From Pseudobutyrivibrio sp. (GTDB taxonomy: Bacteria; Bacillota; Clostridia; Lachnospirales; Lachnospiraceae): DNA of 64,000 bases. Numbering within the stretch: the first letter of the stretch is position 1; each line of letters starts with the position of its first letter. The stretch lies in assembly GCA_017557435.1 (NCBI GenBank), contig JAFYYR010000003.1, forward strand, positions 1 through 64,000. The letters are read 5' to 3'. A model generated the notes under the pieces. That model was given only the letters and a program-made list of their open reading frames with translations, searched no databases and was not told the DNA's origin. The position numbers were made by a program, and so were the translations under genes. Shown one piece after another: positions 24,890-33,887 of the stretch.

Positions 24890-25861
24890 CTATCCGTTTA
24901 AACTATTTATTGTATCTCTAATCATATTTACAGCATCAAAAAAACCTCTATATTCTTCAGGCGCCCATTTTTCTCTAATTCTTTGTTGTACCCCTGCTGG
25001 TCCAACAACTGATGGAACTGAAAGTGCAACATCTCTACACCCATGTTCTCCCTTCAATTCTGAACACACAGATGCAATAGTGGGTCTTTGATTAACGATT
25101 GCATCAGCCAATTGGCAAACACATGTAGCTATTCCAAAATGAGTTCTTCCTTTTTCGACTATAATCTCAGAGCCCATTTTCTTCGTTCTATCTGCCAATT
25201 CATGCATAATTTCTTCATTCCACTCAATTCCAACATCCGAACAATATTCATCAATTGGAATTCCTCCTACTGTCACGTGACTCCACACGGGTACTTGACT
25301 ATCTCCATGTTCACCTACAACATAGCCATTTACAACTCCTGTACTAAGTTCTAAATAATCTGCAATAGTTCTGACAAATCGAGATGAGTCTAAAATATTA
25401 CCTGACCCAAAAACCATACCATCTGGTAAACCAAACCACTGAATAGCTTTATATGTCAAAATATCTACAGGATTAGATATAATTAGTACCACGCCTCTCG
25501 TATAATACTCCTTAATAGCATCAACAACAGACCTCATAATCTTTATATTCTCATTAGTAAGATCTAATCTAGACTCTCCAGGTTTACGCCCTCGTCCAGC
25601 AGTAACTATTATCAAATCACAATCAGCGCAATCAGAATAATCCCCTGCGTACAAATCCGCAGTTCCCATTCCTGGAAGACCGTGTCGTATATCCTTAGCC
25701 TCTCCATCAGTTTTCTCCTGATTGATATCAATCATTACGATTTCACGAGCAACATCCTTTAAAGCTAGAGCATAGGCAATTGATGAGCCGACATAGCCTA
25801 TACCTATAATTGCGACCTTTCTATTTCCAATCGTATAGCCGGTTCTACTTTTGCTATTCAT
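24890..25861 (-). CDS. L-lactate/malate dehydrogenase family protein, malate-type specificity residue
   Basis: The roughly 323-residue enzyme belongs to the L-LDH/MDH family: IIGIGYVGSSIAYAL (NAD binding), Asp158 in NILDSSRF and the catalytic His185 in GEHGDSQVPVW. In the substrate loop TAGRGRKPGESR, Arg92 occupies the place of LDH Gln102, six residues before the conserved Arg; this change is known to switch LDH toward malate/oxaloacetate. So the substrate may be a 2-oxo-dicarboxylate or a related acid rather than pyruvate. The start at 25861 is seven bases after GGAG; an ATG directly before it is possible. Its place beside luxC-like and ACP genes suggests a biosynthetic role, not fermentation. 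Confidence 0.85.
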   Translation of the reverse strand: MNSKSRTGYTIGNRKVAIIGIGYVGSSIAYALALKDVAREIVMIDINQEKTDGEAKDIRHGLPGMGTADLYAGDYSDCADCDLIIVTAGRGRKPGESRLDLTNENIKIMRSVVDAIKEYYTRGVVLIISNPVDILTYKAIQWFGLPDGMVFGSGNILDSSRFVRTIADYLELSTGVVNGYVVGEHGDSQVPVWSHVTVGGIPIDEYCSDVGIEWNEEIMHELADRTKKMGSEIIVEKGRTHFGIATCVCQLADAIVNQRPTIASVCSELKGEHGCRDVALSVPSVVGPAGVQQRIREKWAPEEYRGFFDAVNMIRDTINSLNG

Positions 25862-25865
25862 CATA

Positions 25866-27071
25866 TCACTCCATAACAATCGTTCTAGTCAATAATGCCG
25901 GTAAATTATATCCATCCCATATCAAATCAAAATCCATTGTTTTACCAATTGGTACCACTCGATCTATACCTTTTACACCACTTATTAATAGTGGCAAAAA
26001 CATTTCTTTATCACCAATATATCCAAGTGTCTGGCACCTATTATCCTTACACAATGGCGCTATTGACATAATATCATCACAATCATATTCATAGAAATAC
26101 CCGCTGTTATCTCTATATTCCATCAGTTTTTCAGTCACATTCAAAACAGCAACCCTTACAATAAGATTATCTTTTCGCTCTAGTATTTTCACACCAAATT
26201 GTTCGGCTGCAGCCAAAAAAGCCTTAGTCAGCTTGTTCACTCCTTGGATAGACTGAAATGTATATTTTTTCTTGACCAATCTATATTCATTGTCCCAGAA
26301 TACTTTTTTAGCTTCTTGTTTTTGGGAGCCTGTCCAAACCACAATTCTAGGACTTGTACATGCATTCTGGTCTGTGAGAAAAGTATCGTTGTAAAAATCT
26401 TCCGCTACTCTCTCCTTATCCTCTATATCCATGTATCTATCAGAATCAATTACTGCTAATGAGTATCTGTCCGCAAAAGTTATCTCTCCAGCACGCGGTT
26501 GCAATGGTGATTTCCTCAACTCTGAAATTGTCTGATCTCCACCCCAAACAATTCTCACATCTGCTAATGAACTAAGTAAATCGTTTATATCCTTATCTCT
26601 ATCATAACGAATACATAAAACATATTGTCTCATCTCAGGATACTCTATTAAAGCTTTATTCAACGCATCTGTTATTATTCCGACTTGTGGAAATTCCTTT
26701 GATGGGACTCTAACTATATTCACATTTCCTGTTAATAATCCACTTACTAAACTGTATGCAAAATTGACTGGTACATTCGACGGTGCAATATGAAATGCAA
26801 CCCCCTTGCCTAACTTAATCTGCATTTCGTCGTTATATTTTCCATTTAATTTTACGATTGAACTCTTTCTAATCCAAAAAGCAAACGTAACAACATCTGA
26901 ATACATTCTCGAACGAGAATCCTTCATTATCTCTTTAGATGTATAATTTAAAAACTCAATAATAGAATTATCAAAAAGTTGCTTTGATGAAATATCAGAA
27001 ATACTATTTACAATTTCAGAGGTGCCAACTAGATAATTAATTCTATTTAATACATCAGAATTTAGTTGCAT
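25866..27071 (-). CDS. luxC: Acyl-CoA/acyl-protein reductase, LuxC family
   Basis: The roughly 401-residue protein is an aldehyde-dehydrogenase-fold fatty acyl reductase of the LuxC type: GKGVAFHIAPSNVPVNFAYS (cofactor-binding region), VWGGDQTISELRK, and the nucleophilic cysteine (about 240) in TDQNACTSPRIVVW. LuxC reduces an acyl group passed from LuxE to an aldehyde with NADPH. The LuxE-like gene is directly upstream and overlaps it. No luxAB is present, so this is a glycan-locus version. The start could be ATG 27071 or GTG 27080; GGGGG lies between typical spacings for the two. Confidence 0.88.
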   Translation of the reverse strand: MQLNSDVLNRINYLVGTSEIVNSISDISSKQLFDNSIIEFLNYTSKEIMKDSRSRMYSDVVTFAFWIRKSSIVKLNGKYNDEMQIKLGKGVAFHIAPSNVPVNFAYSLVSGLLTGNVNIVRVPSKEFPQVGIITDALNKALIEYPEMRQYVLCIRYDRDKDINDLLSSLADVRIVWGGDQTISELRKSPLQPRAGEITFADRYSLAVIDSDRYMDIEDKERVAEDFYNDTFLTDQNACTSPRIVVWTGSQKQEAKKVFWDNEYRLVKKKYTFQSIQGVNKLTKAFLAAAEQFGVKILERKDNLIVRVAVLNVTEKLMEYRDNSGYFYEYDCDDIMSIAPLCKDNRCQTLGYIGDKEMFLPLLISGVKGIDRVVPIGKTMDFDLIWDGYNLPALLTRTIVME

Positions 27072-28143
27072 ATGTGTCACTGCACCCCCTTATCTCAGCA
27101 TTTTTCAATCGACCATTTATTTTAAAATACTTTCCTTTTCTTCCACATGGGCAATCATCCTCCCCAAGAATAACACCTTCATCCTCTGTAAGAAGGCTAT
27201 GTCCTGGATAAGATTCAGGTATAACTGACACAACTTGAATTATTCCAGTCTCACCCATATCACATTCAGAGAAATCTATTGGTCTACGTGTTATTACATC
27301 AGAAAAGATAGATGCATGTAGATGGCCGCACTCACATTCCATGTATATACATCCTGTCTGCTCAACCATTCCATAATAATCGTAAATATGCTCTATTCCA
27401 CATACATCATTTAATCTCTTGTGAAACTCATCGTGACTAACAGCTTCAGAAATAAGCTTCTTCCAACCACCTCCATGAATAAGAATTCCATCTGAAAGAT
27501 CAAACGTAATGCCTCCATCTCTTAGTCTGACCAACTCTTTATAGAAGTGCTGCCAAATCATAAATGTAAAACCAAACATTAGTATCTTCTGTCCTTTATA
27601 TTTATCAAGGAATTCTCTTAGCCCATCGACATCCAATTTCATATTATCATCTAACGCATATATTTTTTTTGCGCCAAAAATAGAAAATCCTAAAATCCCT
27701 GCACCTCTAGCAGAAAACATAGCCCTATTTTTAACTACACTTGGACAATCAATAATTATCATTGGCATCCTACTTGAACCGGTAAAATCGGAAACTATTT
27801 TTACCATTGCCTTCTGTTGATTAGAAGAAGTCGTTTTATCAAGATATATCTTACTTACCGCTTGTCCCGTAGTCCCTGAAGAAGTCATAGTTTTTACAAC
27901 ATTTTCTTGTGAAATAGACTTCAACTCTAATTCTTTAAATAAACGCACAGGCAAAAAAGGTAAATCCTTATAAGAATTTACCTCTGTCTCATCAAAATTA
28001 AGAGCCTCAAGCATATTATTATATTCTTTACAATTTCTACGATGAAAAGCTGTCAGTTCTAATAACCTTTCTGTAAGCATCTTTTCCTTTTCTTTCGAAT
28101 CCAAAGAATATGGTGAAATATTTATAATATCATCAAAAGACAT
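27055..28143 (-). CDS. luxE: Acyl-protein synthetase, LuxE family
   Basis: The 362-residue protein is a LuxE-type acyl-activating enzyme of the adenylate-forming superfamily. It has FLPVRLFKELELKS, the phosphate-binding TSSGTTGQAVSKIYLDKTT, MIIIDCPSV, and EHIYDYYGMVEQTGCIYMEC, as well as a C-terminal Cys cluster (CPCGRKGKYFK). It activates a carboxylic acid as acyl-AMP and hands it to LuxC for reduction. GAGGA precedes the ATG. The gene overlaps luxC, and follows a type II thioesterase, as in the lux order of acid release, activation and reduction. Confidence 0.88.
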   Translation of the reverse strand: MSFDDIINISPYSLDSKEKEKMLTERLLELTAFHRRNCKEYNNMLEALNFDETEVNSYKDLPFLPVRLFKELELKSISQENVVKTMTSSGTTGQAVSKIYLDKTTSSNQQKAMVKIVSDFTGSSRMPMIIIDCPSVVKNRAMFSARGAGILGFSIFGAKKIYALDDNMKLDVDGLREFLDKYKGQKILMFGFTFMIWQHFYKELVRLRDGGITFDLSDGILIHGGGWKKLISEAVSHDEFHKRLNDVCGIEHIYDYYGMVEQTGCIYMECECGHLHASIFSDVITRRPIDFSECDMGETGIIQVVSVIPESYPGHSLLTEDEGVILGEDDCPCGRKGKYFKINGRLKNAEIRGCSDTYATKF

Positions 28144-28156
28144 ATTTGTATCCTCT

Positions 28157-28873
28157 TCAATCTTTTAGACTATCAAGTATTATACGAGCCATATCATTGT
28201 AATATTCTTTTATAAAAAAATGAGTGCCATTATATTTTACAAAATTACACTCTTTAACAAAAAAACGCTCCCACTCTTTCATTTCTTCAAACGGAGTATC
28301 TTCTTCTGAGTAAAAAACGGTTGCAGGAATATCTGACTCAACGTTAATTTTATCAAAGTTGTAATTGGCAATCATTTGGTAATCTGCTTTAAAAATTGAA
28401 AGATAGACTCTCCAAAAAATATTATTGTTTAATAGCTTTTCATCAACACCGCCAAAGTCTATAGTTCGTTTTTTTACCCAATCATCCAAGTCTACCTCTG
28501 GTATAGTCTTTAATGAATAAATAGACTTAGGTTGATGCGCAGAAATAAAAACTCTATTTGGTTTTTGTATATCATCTCTATTTAATATCTCTTTTATAAC
28601 ATCAAACAATGCGATGCTGCCCATACTATATCCCAACATAGAGTATTCTGCATCTTGATTGTTATCAAGAATCCTTTTTATTTGAGGAATAAAATCATTT
28701 GTTACCTCAGTAAAACTGCTGTAGAGTGGCTCCTTCATTCGAGTTCCATGACCTGAATACTCAAATTTTATAAACTCAATTCGATTTCCACATGCAGCTT
28801 CTAGCTCATTAAAAAAATCAGCTGTACCGCCAGCATATGGAAAACAAAATAACAACATTTTCTTATTGTTCAT
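28157..28873 (-). CDS. Type II thioesterase (alpha/beta hydrolase)
   Basis: The 238-residue protein is a GrsT/RifR-type external thioesterase: LLFCFPYAGGTADFFNEL at the start, FEYSGHGTRM, the nucleophile Ser83 in MLGYSMGSIALF, and a C-terminal histidine in YNGTHFFI. Such enzymes release or proofread acyl chains on carrier proteins. The neighbouring ACP and AMP-ligase make acyl-ACP the likely substrate. The released acid could then be taken up by LuxE/LuxC. The start at 28873 overlaps the ligase gene by eleven bases; a later ATG (28858) is possible. Confidence 0.87.
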   Translation of the reverse strand: MNNKKMLLFCFPYAGGTADFFNELEAACGNRIEFIKFEYSGHGTRMKEPLYSSFTEVTNDFIPQIKRILDNNQDAEYSMLGYSMGSIALFDVIKEILNRDDIQKPNRVFISAHQPKSIYSLKTIPEVDLDDWVKKRTIDFGGVDEKLLNNNIFWRVYLSIFKADYQMIANYNFDKINVESDIPATVFYSEEDTPFEEMKEWERFFVKECNFVKYNGTHFFIKEYYNDMARIILDSLKD

Positions 28874-30281
28874 AGTACTTTTCTAATTCCTTATATAATG
28901 TTTTGCCTGCATCATTCTTAGGAATTTCATCTATAACTATACATTTAAAAGCTGCTGGATTTAGTTTTGTTTTATTTATAACAAAGTTCCTAACCTCATC
29001 AGCAATTTCCTCATCAGTTACGAACAGATACAAATGATCATCTGTTCCTCCACTAGCAACTTCAATACTATATGCCCCCTTAATAAGACGATCTATCTCA
29101 TCAAGATTAACGCGATTGCCATATATCTTTAGAAATCTCTTCTTTCTTCCAACTATATAATAATAGCCATCACTATCAAATTGGGCCATATCTCCAGTTT
29201 CTAGGATGCCATTTCTTTCATCACCCTTAACTAAATCCTCGCCACATTCAGCATATCCAAGCGTTACATTTTTGCCTTCGTATACTAACTCTCCAGTCGT
29301 CAGAGGTTCAGTTATCTCATTACCATCAGCTCCAACAATCTTAAATTTACCGCCAGGAATTGGAATGCCCATTGAGCCCTTCTTTTCCACTGCTTTTTCC
29401 GGCGGCAAGTACCCCATTCGAGACGTTGCCTCTGATGCGCCATACATTACAACGAAATTCTTCCCCTGCTCTTTAGCATAAGCAGCAAATTTCTCGTGAA
29501 GCTCAGGAGTTATCTTCCCTCCGGCCTGAGTCATTGTCCTCAAGCTAGGTAGCTTCATTCGATAAAATCTCAACTTATCTAACATCTCATATGTATAAGG
29601 CACTCCTCCAAAGGATGTAGCCTCTTGATCTTTAAAAAAATTCCAAAACTCCTTTTGCATTAATCCTTTATCTGTTAGAAGAAGCGTAGCACCAACTAAA
29701 AAATGAGAATTAATAATCGATAGACCATATACATAATTCATTGGTAATGTTGTAATTGGTCTTTCCGTTGAATCTAATTTTAAATACTCTGCAATAGATT
29801 TAGCATTATCTAAAATATTAGTGTATGACTGTCGTACAAGTTTTGGCGAACCCGTAGAGCCAGATGTAGTAATGAGCAATCCAAGTTCATCATATAATGG
29901 GTAACTCTTCTTAAATCCTGTTTCTAATAAAACATAATCATATGCCTCATATTTTTCAGACATATTACTAAATTGATTCCTCTGATCCTTAGGCAACCAC
30001 AAGAACTCAGGTTTATATGCTTCTAGCAAAGTTGTCAATAGAATTTCTTCAAGATGACTATTTACCATTATTGGTACTATTCCGTTATTCACAAAAGAAC
30101 TATAACCTATAACGGAACCCACCTCATTTCTGCAAAGTGAGAAAACAAGGCATCTATGACCTATAACATCAGATAATTTTTTATTCTCGTTTTCCAAATC
30201 AGCATATGAAAGTTCATTTCCGAATTCATCAACAAGTGCTATATTCTTTTCATATCTACCCAGTTCCCAAATTTTGTTCAT
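28863..30281 (-). CDS. AMP-dependent acyl/amino-acid ligase loading the ACP
   Basis: The 472-residue adenylate-forming enzyme has the core motifs LLITTSGSTGSPKLVRQSYT, VMYGASEATSRMGYLPP, ETGDMAQFDSDGYYYIVGRK and the C-terminal catalytic lysine in IPKNDAGKTLYKEL. It is short and lacks its own carrier domain; the ACP gene immediately upstream overlaps its start by one base (TAATG). The expected job is to activate an acid with ATP and load it on that ACP. The substrate, fatty, hydroxy or amino acid, cannot be read from the sequence. It resembles the stand-alone ligases of flagellin and O-antigen acylation cassettes. Confidence 0.87.
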   Translation of the reverse strand: MNKIWELGRYEKNIALVDEFGNELSYADLENENKKLSDVIGHRCLVFSLCRNEVGSVIGYSSFVNNGIVPIMVNSHLEEILLTTLLEAYKPEFLWLPKDQRNQFSNMSEKYEAYDYVLLETGFKKSYPLYDELGLLITTSGSTGSPKLVRQSYTNILDNAKSIAEYLKLDSTERPITTLPMNYVYGLSIINSHFLVGATLLLTDKGLMQKEFWNFFKDQEATSFGGVPYTYEMLDKLRFYRMKLPSLRTMTQAGGKITPELHEKFAAYAKEQGKNFVVMYGASEATSRMGYLPPEKAVEKKGSMGIPIPGGKFKIVGADGNEITEPLTTGELVYEGKNVTLGYAECGEDLVKGDERNGILETGDMAQFDSDGYYYIVGRKKRFLKIYGNRVNLDEIDRLIKGAYSIEVASGGTDDHLYLFVTDEEIADEVRNFVINKTKLNPAAFKCIVIDEIPKNDAGKTLYKELEKYYEQ

Positions 30282-30523
30282 TAGAATTCTACTCCATATT
30301 CTGATTTAGATAAAATTTCCTTGCCTTTTTCAAAAGAATTTAAATCAATTATATCATCTGTGTCCATCATAATATCAAACGCTTCCTCTAATGCAGAAAT
30401 CAATCCCATATGTCCTACGGAATCCCAAGCATCAATATCCTGATACTTAAGGCCTTGTGCCTCCTCTGCTGTAATCTCAAAAGTCTCTACAAACACATTT
30501 GTGTACTTTTCTAAATTTGTCAT
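30281..30523 (-). CDS. Acyl carrier protein
   Basis: The 80-residue acidic protein has the phosphopantetheine site Ser35 in DIDAWDSVGHMGLISAL. The helix-rich frame is typical of stand-alone ACPs. The start at 30523 follows GGAGG by eight bases; an upstream ATG lacks this. It overlaps the ligase gene by one base, which suggests equal or coupled production. It should carry the acyl group handled by the ligase, thioesterase and possibly the FabZ-like protein. The DSVGHM motif differs from the DSLxxV of fatty-acid AcpP, in favour of a dedicated pathway. A second ACP is at 57623-57862. Confidence 0.92.
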   Translation of the reverse strand: MTNLEKYTNVFVETFEITAEEAQGLKYQDIDAWDSVGHMGLISALEEAFDIMMDTDDIIDLNSFEKGKEILSKSEYGVEF

Positions 30524-30546
30524 TTTATAATCCTCCATTTTAAATA

Positions 30547-31578
30547 TTAATCTAATTGTTCCGGCATAATAACAGTATCCATCTCTATATCTGTCTTTGC
30601 TTTCCTGCCGATAACCAATTCCATTTTATTTGGTTCTATACCAGTGCCAGGTCTTTTAGCATATAAATCAGACGCCTTTATAATTTCGCCTGCTTTTATA
30701 TCTCTAGTTGAAACTATGCTTCTTCTCATATTCTTTCGCTGATCTAATTCTTGCTGAAGTATTTCACGTTCTTGTGTACCCAGTGCAATTTGAATATTGC
30801 GACATTTATTAACCAATTCATTAAACTCTGGGGGCTCTGTGGCCATCCCATTATCCATACCAACTTTTGACTTATCTAATGTAAGATGCTTTTCTATTAC
30901 TGCCGCGCCTAATGCGATAGCTGCAACTGCTGCCGCATCACCCTCTGTATGATCTGAAAAACCAATTGGGTATTTTTCGAATCTCTCACGTAAACCTATT
31001 ATATTATTGAGATTCACATTTGTAAGAATAGTTGGGTAAATCGAAACGCAATGTAAAATAACCATCTGCTCCACGCCACTTTCCCGTAGTACTTTTTCTG
31101 CCTCTTCAATTTCCTCAAATGTAGACATTCCTGTAGATAAAACTATTGGAACATTTTTCTTCCCAATGTATTGAAGAAATATAGGATTATTCAACTCCAT
31201 AGATGCAATTTTCACAAATGGAACATCACATTCATCCACAAGGAAATCCACCTCTTCCTCTGAATATGGTGTCGATGAAAAAGCAATTCCTTTTTCTTTG
31301 CAATAATCAGCCAGTTCTTTCAACTGTTCTGGAAGCATTGAAAACTTCTTGACAAATCTTTTTGAAATTGGATTTGCATCATAGTAAGTTTTTGAGTATA
31401 AAGACGCAACTGACCATGATTGAAATTTTACACAATCGCACCCTATTTCTACAGAAGCATCAATCATACGCTTGGCTATTTCAATATCTCCATTATGACT
31501 ACTATTAACCTCCGAAATAATATATGGTCTGCCATAATCAGATACAATTGTTCCGTCTCTAAAAACACATTTAGCCAT
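30547..31578 (-). CDS. NeuB-family synthase, divergent paralogue
   Basis: The 343-residue protein has the NeuB barrel (SEVNSSHNGDIEIAKRMID, CVKFQSW, VLSTGMSTFEEIEEAE, HCVSIYPT, GFSDHTEGDAA, VIEKHLTLD) and a C-terminal SAF domain (AKRPGTGIEPNKM). The substrate loop reads VGMDNGMATEPPEF where true sialic/legionaminic synthases have GPDHxxS, so it probably condenses phosphoenolpyruvate with a different aldehyde or sugar. It is four-gene-coupled: ThDP enzyme upstream, ACP and ligase downstream. GGAGG precedes the ATG. No second NeuA or NeuC gene is present. Confidence 0.87.
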   Translation of the reverse strand: MAKCVFRDGTIVSDYGRPYIISEVNSSHNGDIEIAKRMIDASVEIGCDCVKFQSWSVASLYSKTYYDANPISKRFVKKFSMLPEQLKELADYCKEKGIAFSSTPYSEEEVDFLVDECDVPFVKIASMELNNPIFLQYIGKKNVPIVLSTGMSTFEEIEEAEKVLRESGVEQMVILHCVSIYPTILTNVNLNNIIGLRERFEKYPIGFSDHTEGDAAAVAAIALGAAVIEKHLTLDKSKVGMDNGMATEPPEFNELVNKCRNIQIALGTQEREILQQELDQRKNMRRSIVSTRDIKAGEIIKASDLYAKRPGTGIEPNKMELVIGRKAKTDIEMDTVIMPEQLD

Positions 31579-31580
31579 AT

Positions 31581-33362
31581 TTATTCCTCCATCATTTCTA
31601 TTATCATTTCTTGTTCAATTATTTTTCTAGGAAGAAATGGTGATAGGTCTTCAATTGGTCTATGTACCAATTTACGCTTTTCATTAATTGTATAGGATTC
31701 ATGAAAATATTTTTGTTCTGGGGTGCACATTACTTCAATTATTTCTGCCCCGCCTTGTAACATAGTAGGTAACTCATTTAATAATTCAGTCCTGTCACTT
31801 ATTTTCTTATAACCGAAATCAAAACAGGTTGATATCTTATAAAAATCTGGCTGTGGCACTCCATCATCAGGGTCATTTCCTATTGTTCGTTTTCTAAAAA
31901 GATCCTTTTGTCTTTTTCGAATGACTGCATACATATTATTATTTATGACAATAATTTTTACCGGAATGTTCAAATTAGATATAATTTCAAGTTCCTGCAA
32001 ATTCATCATAATTGAGCCATCACCAACTATACATACTATATTCCTACGACCAGCCATATAGGCACCAATAATAGCAGGAATTGCATATCCCATTGCCCCT
32101 TGAGCTGCTGGAAACAAACAACGCTGACCTTCTTTATACTTTATTGCTGATGGAACTATTAACTCTTCAAAACCAGCATCTGTGATTACAGTTGCATCAT
32201 CAGGTATTATAGCACTTAACTCATTAATTAACGAATATAAATCATTACAGTTTTCGCTTATTAACTCTTTAATGAATTCTTCATTTTCAATAGCAAATAT
32301 CTTTTTCCAATGTATGCACTTTTGAGGCCATGCAACATCGTGAAGTTTTAATTGCATTAACAAAAGAGCTTCTAATACTTCCTTTGCATCTCCAATAATT
32401 AGGTCATCTATCTTTATTCCATCTTTCTTGTGCTCAGCTTCATCTATATCAATAGCAATTACTTTAGCATATCTAGCAAAGTTTTCTTTTACACCTGTAA
32501 GTTGGGAGCACATCTTGGTTCCAACCGCAAGAACCAAATCACTATTTTGGATAGCGATATTTCCCGAACGAGACCCTCCTAAACTACCAACAGTTCCAAT
32601 GGATAACTCATTTGATGTTCCATAAATATCAGAGCCCGCTTGAGAACAAACAGCTGGGATATTATATTTCTCAATTAATTCCTTTAATTGTTTTTTTGCT
32701 CCTCTAGCACCACCGCCAAACAAAACTATAGGTCTTTCAGCCTCATTTAATGCTTTGGATATTTTGTTTATATCGTTTTCATCAAACGACCTAGCTTTTT
32801 TCGATTCTATAAAGTGTTTTGCATCCGCTTCTTCAATGCGCATATTCTGAACATCTAAAGGCACATCTATCCAGATTGGACCTGGTCTACCTTCGCGTGC
32901 CATGTATATGGCCTTTTCAACTTCATATACTGCCGACTCTGCATCTTTCAACATTACTGCATATTTTGTTACCGACTTGACGACGCTTATTATATCTGCC
33001 TCTTGAGAGCCATATGTTCTAATATTAACGCCAGTATATCTTGTATTCTCATTTCTTGGATTATTTCCTGATATGAAAACAACTGGAAGGTTATCTTGAT
33101 ATGCACATAAACAAGCCGTAACAGCATTTGTTGCTGCACATCCAGTTGATACAAGACAAGCTGATACGCCTTCATTAACACTAGCATATGCCATTGCAGC
33201 GTATGAAGCCCCTTGTTCATGATATGTCGATACTGCTTCAATATTGCTATTTTTAGCCACAGCATCTGTAAGATACAATATACCTCTTCCCGTTATAAGA
33301 AATATATGCGCTGCACCAGCCTCATTTACTTTTCTAATTATATAATCCGCTACTCTTTCCAT
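31581..33362 (-). CDS. ThDP-dependent acetolactate-synthase-like enzyme (first copy)
   Basis: The 593-residue protein has the three-domain ThDP layout: N-terminal Pyr domain with the cofactor-activating Glu49 (STYHEQGASYAA), a central domain (PIVLFGGGARGAKKQL), and the C-terminal PP domain with GDGSIMMNLQELEII ... VINNN binding ThDP/Mg. Family members decarboxylate a 2-oxo acid and couple the product to an aldehyde or ketone. Housekeeping acetolactate synthase is unlikely given the position between FabZ-like and NeuB-like genes and the lack of a regulatory subunit. The two-base gap to the NeuB paralogue suggests linked function. A second copy is at 46392-48200. Confidence 0.85.
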   Translation of the reverse strand: MERVADYIIRKVNEAGAAHIFLITGRGILYLTDAVAKNSNIEAVSTYHEQGASYAAMAYASVNEGVSACLVSTGCAATNAVTACLCAYQDNLPVVFISGNNPRNENTRYTGVNIRTYGSQEADIISVVKSVTKYAVMLKDAESAVYEVEKAIYMAREGRPGPIWIDVPLDVQNMRIEEADAKHFIESKKARSFDENDINKISKALNEAERPIVLFGGGARGAKKQLKELIEKYNIPAVCSQAGSDIYGTSNELSIGTVGSLGGSRSGNIAIQNSDLVLAVGTKMCSQLTGVKENFARYAKVIAIDIDEAEHKKDGIKIDDLIIGDAKEVLEALLLMQLKLHDVAWPQKCIHWKKIFAIENEEFIKELISENCNDLYSLINELSAIIPDDATVITDAGFEELIVPSAIKYKEGQRCLFPAAQGAMGYAIPAIIGAYMAGRRNIVCIVGDGSIMMNLQELEIISNLNIPVKIIVINNNMYAVIRKRQKDLFRKRTIGNDPDDGVPQPDFYKISTCFDFGYKKISDRTELLNELPTMLQGGAEIIEVMCTPEQKYFHESYTINEKRKLVHRPIEDLSPFLPRKIIEQEMIIEMMEE

Positions 33363-33372
33363 GTTTACCTAC

Positions 33373-33864
33373 TTAATTATTCTTAGGCCTAAATGAACGC
33401 ATCACATCAGGAATGGCTATTGTAAGCTCTGCTTTGCATGCAACTTTACCATTTAAATAACCTATTGATTTACCTTTTGCTAAACCTCTCTTATAAGAGT
33501 CTAGCTCTGCCACTATATCAAGTCTATCTCCCGGAATAATTTTCTCTCTAAATTCTGTAGTTGTTTTAATAAATGCAGTCTTCATGCCCTCATTTCCCGG
33601 AATTGTAAGAAACGACATCAAAAACATTTGAGTCAGGGCTTCCATCTGAACAAATCCAGGGACATTTGGTTCATCTTCAAAATGTGCAGGAAAGAACCAT
33701 TCATTGTATGAAAAATTCTTATATCCTTTTGCACTTTTTCCAGCAATTGCCTCATCTACATAATCGATAAAAAGTAATGGATATCGATTTTGTTGAAATT
33801 TCTGAATTTCATATGCGTCTATATCAGTATATACTACCTCTTTATCCTTTTCTATTTTTTTCAT
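33373..33864 (-). CDS. FabZ/FabA-like hotdog dehydratase
   Basis: The 163-residue hotdog-fold protein has the beta-hydroxyacyl-ACP dehydratase pattern: YPLLFIDYVDEAIAGKSAKG, the catalytic His61 in WFFPAHFEDEPNVPGF and Glu75 in QMEALTQMFL. The family removes water from 3-hydroxyacyl-ACP. Here it lies in the same run as an ACP, ligase and thioesterase, so a substrate on that ACP is likely. It is divergent and longer than housekeeping FabZ, and there is no FabD/F/G gene alongside. AGGAGA precedes the ATG. Confidence 0.85.
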   Translation of the reverse strand: MKKIEKDKEVVYTDIDAYEIQKFQQNRYPLLFIDYVDEAIAGKSAKGYKNFSYNEWFFPAHFEDEPNVPGFVQMEALTQMFLMSFLTIPGNEGMKTAFIKTTTEFREKIIPGDRLDIVAELDSYKRGLAKGKSIGYLNGKVACKAELTIAIPDVMRSFRPKNN

Positions 33865-33887
33865 TATATAAATCTCCTATATTCTTA

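Noticed and set aside
25866-28143. luxC/luxE homologues taken as bioluminescence genes
   Set aside because: No luxA, luxB or luxD gene is present, and the neighbours are an ACP, AMP-ligase and glycan genes.
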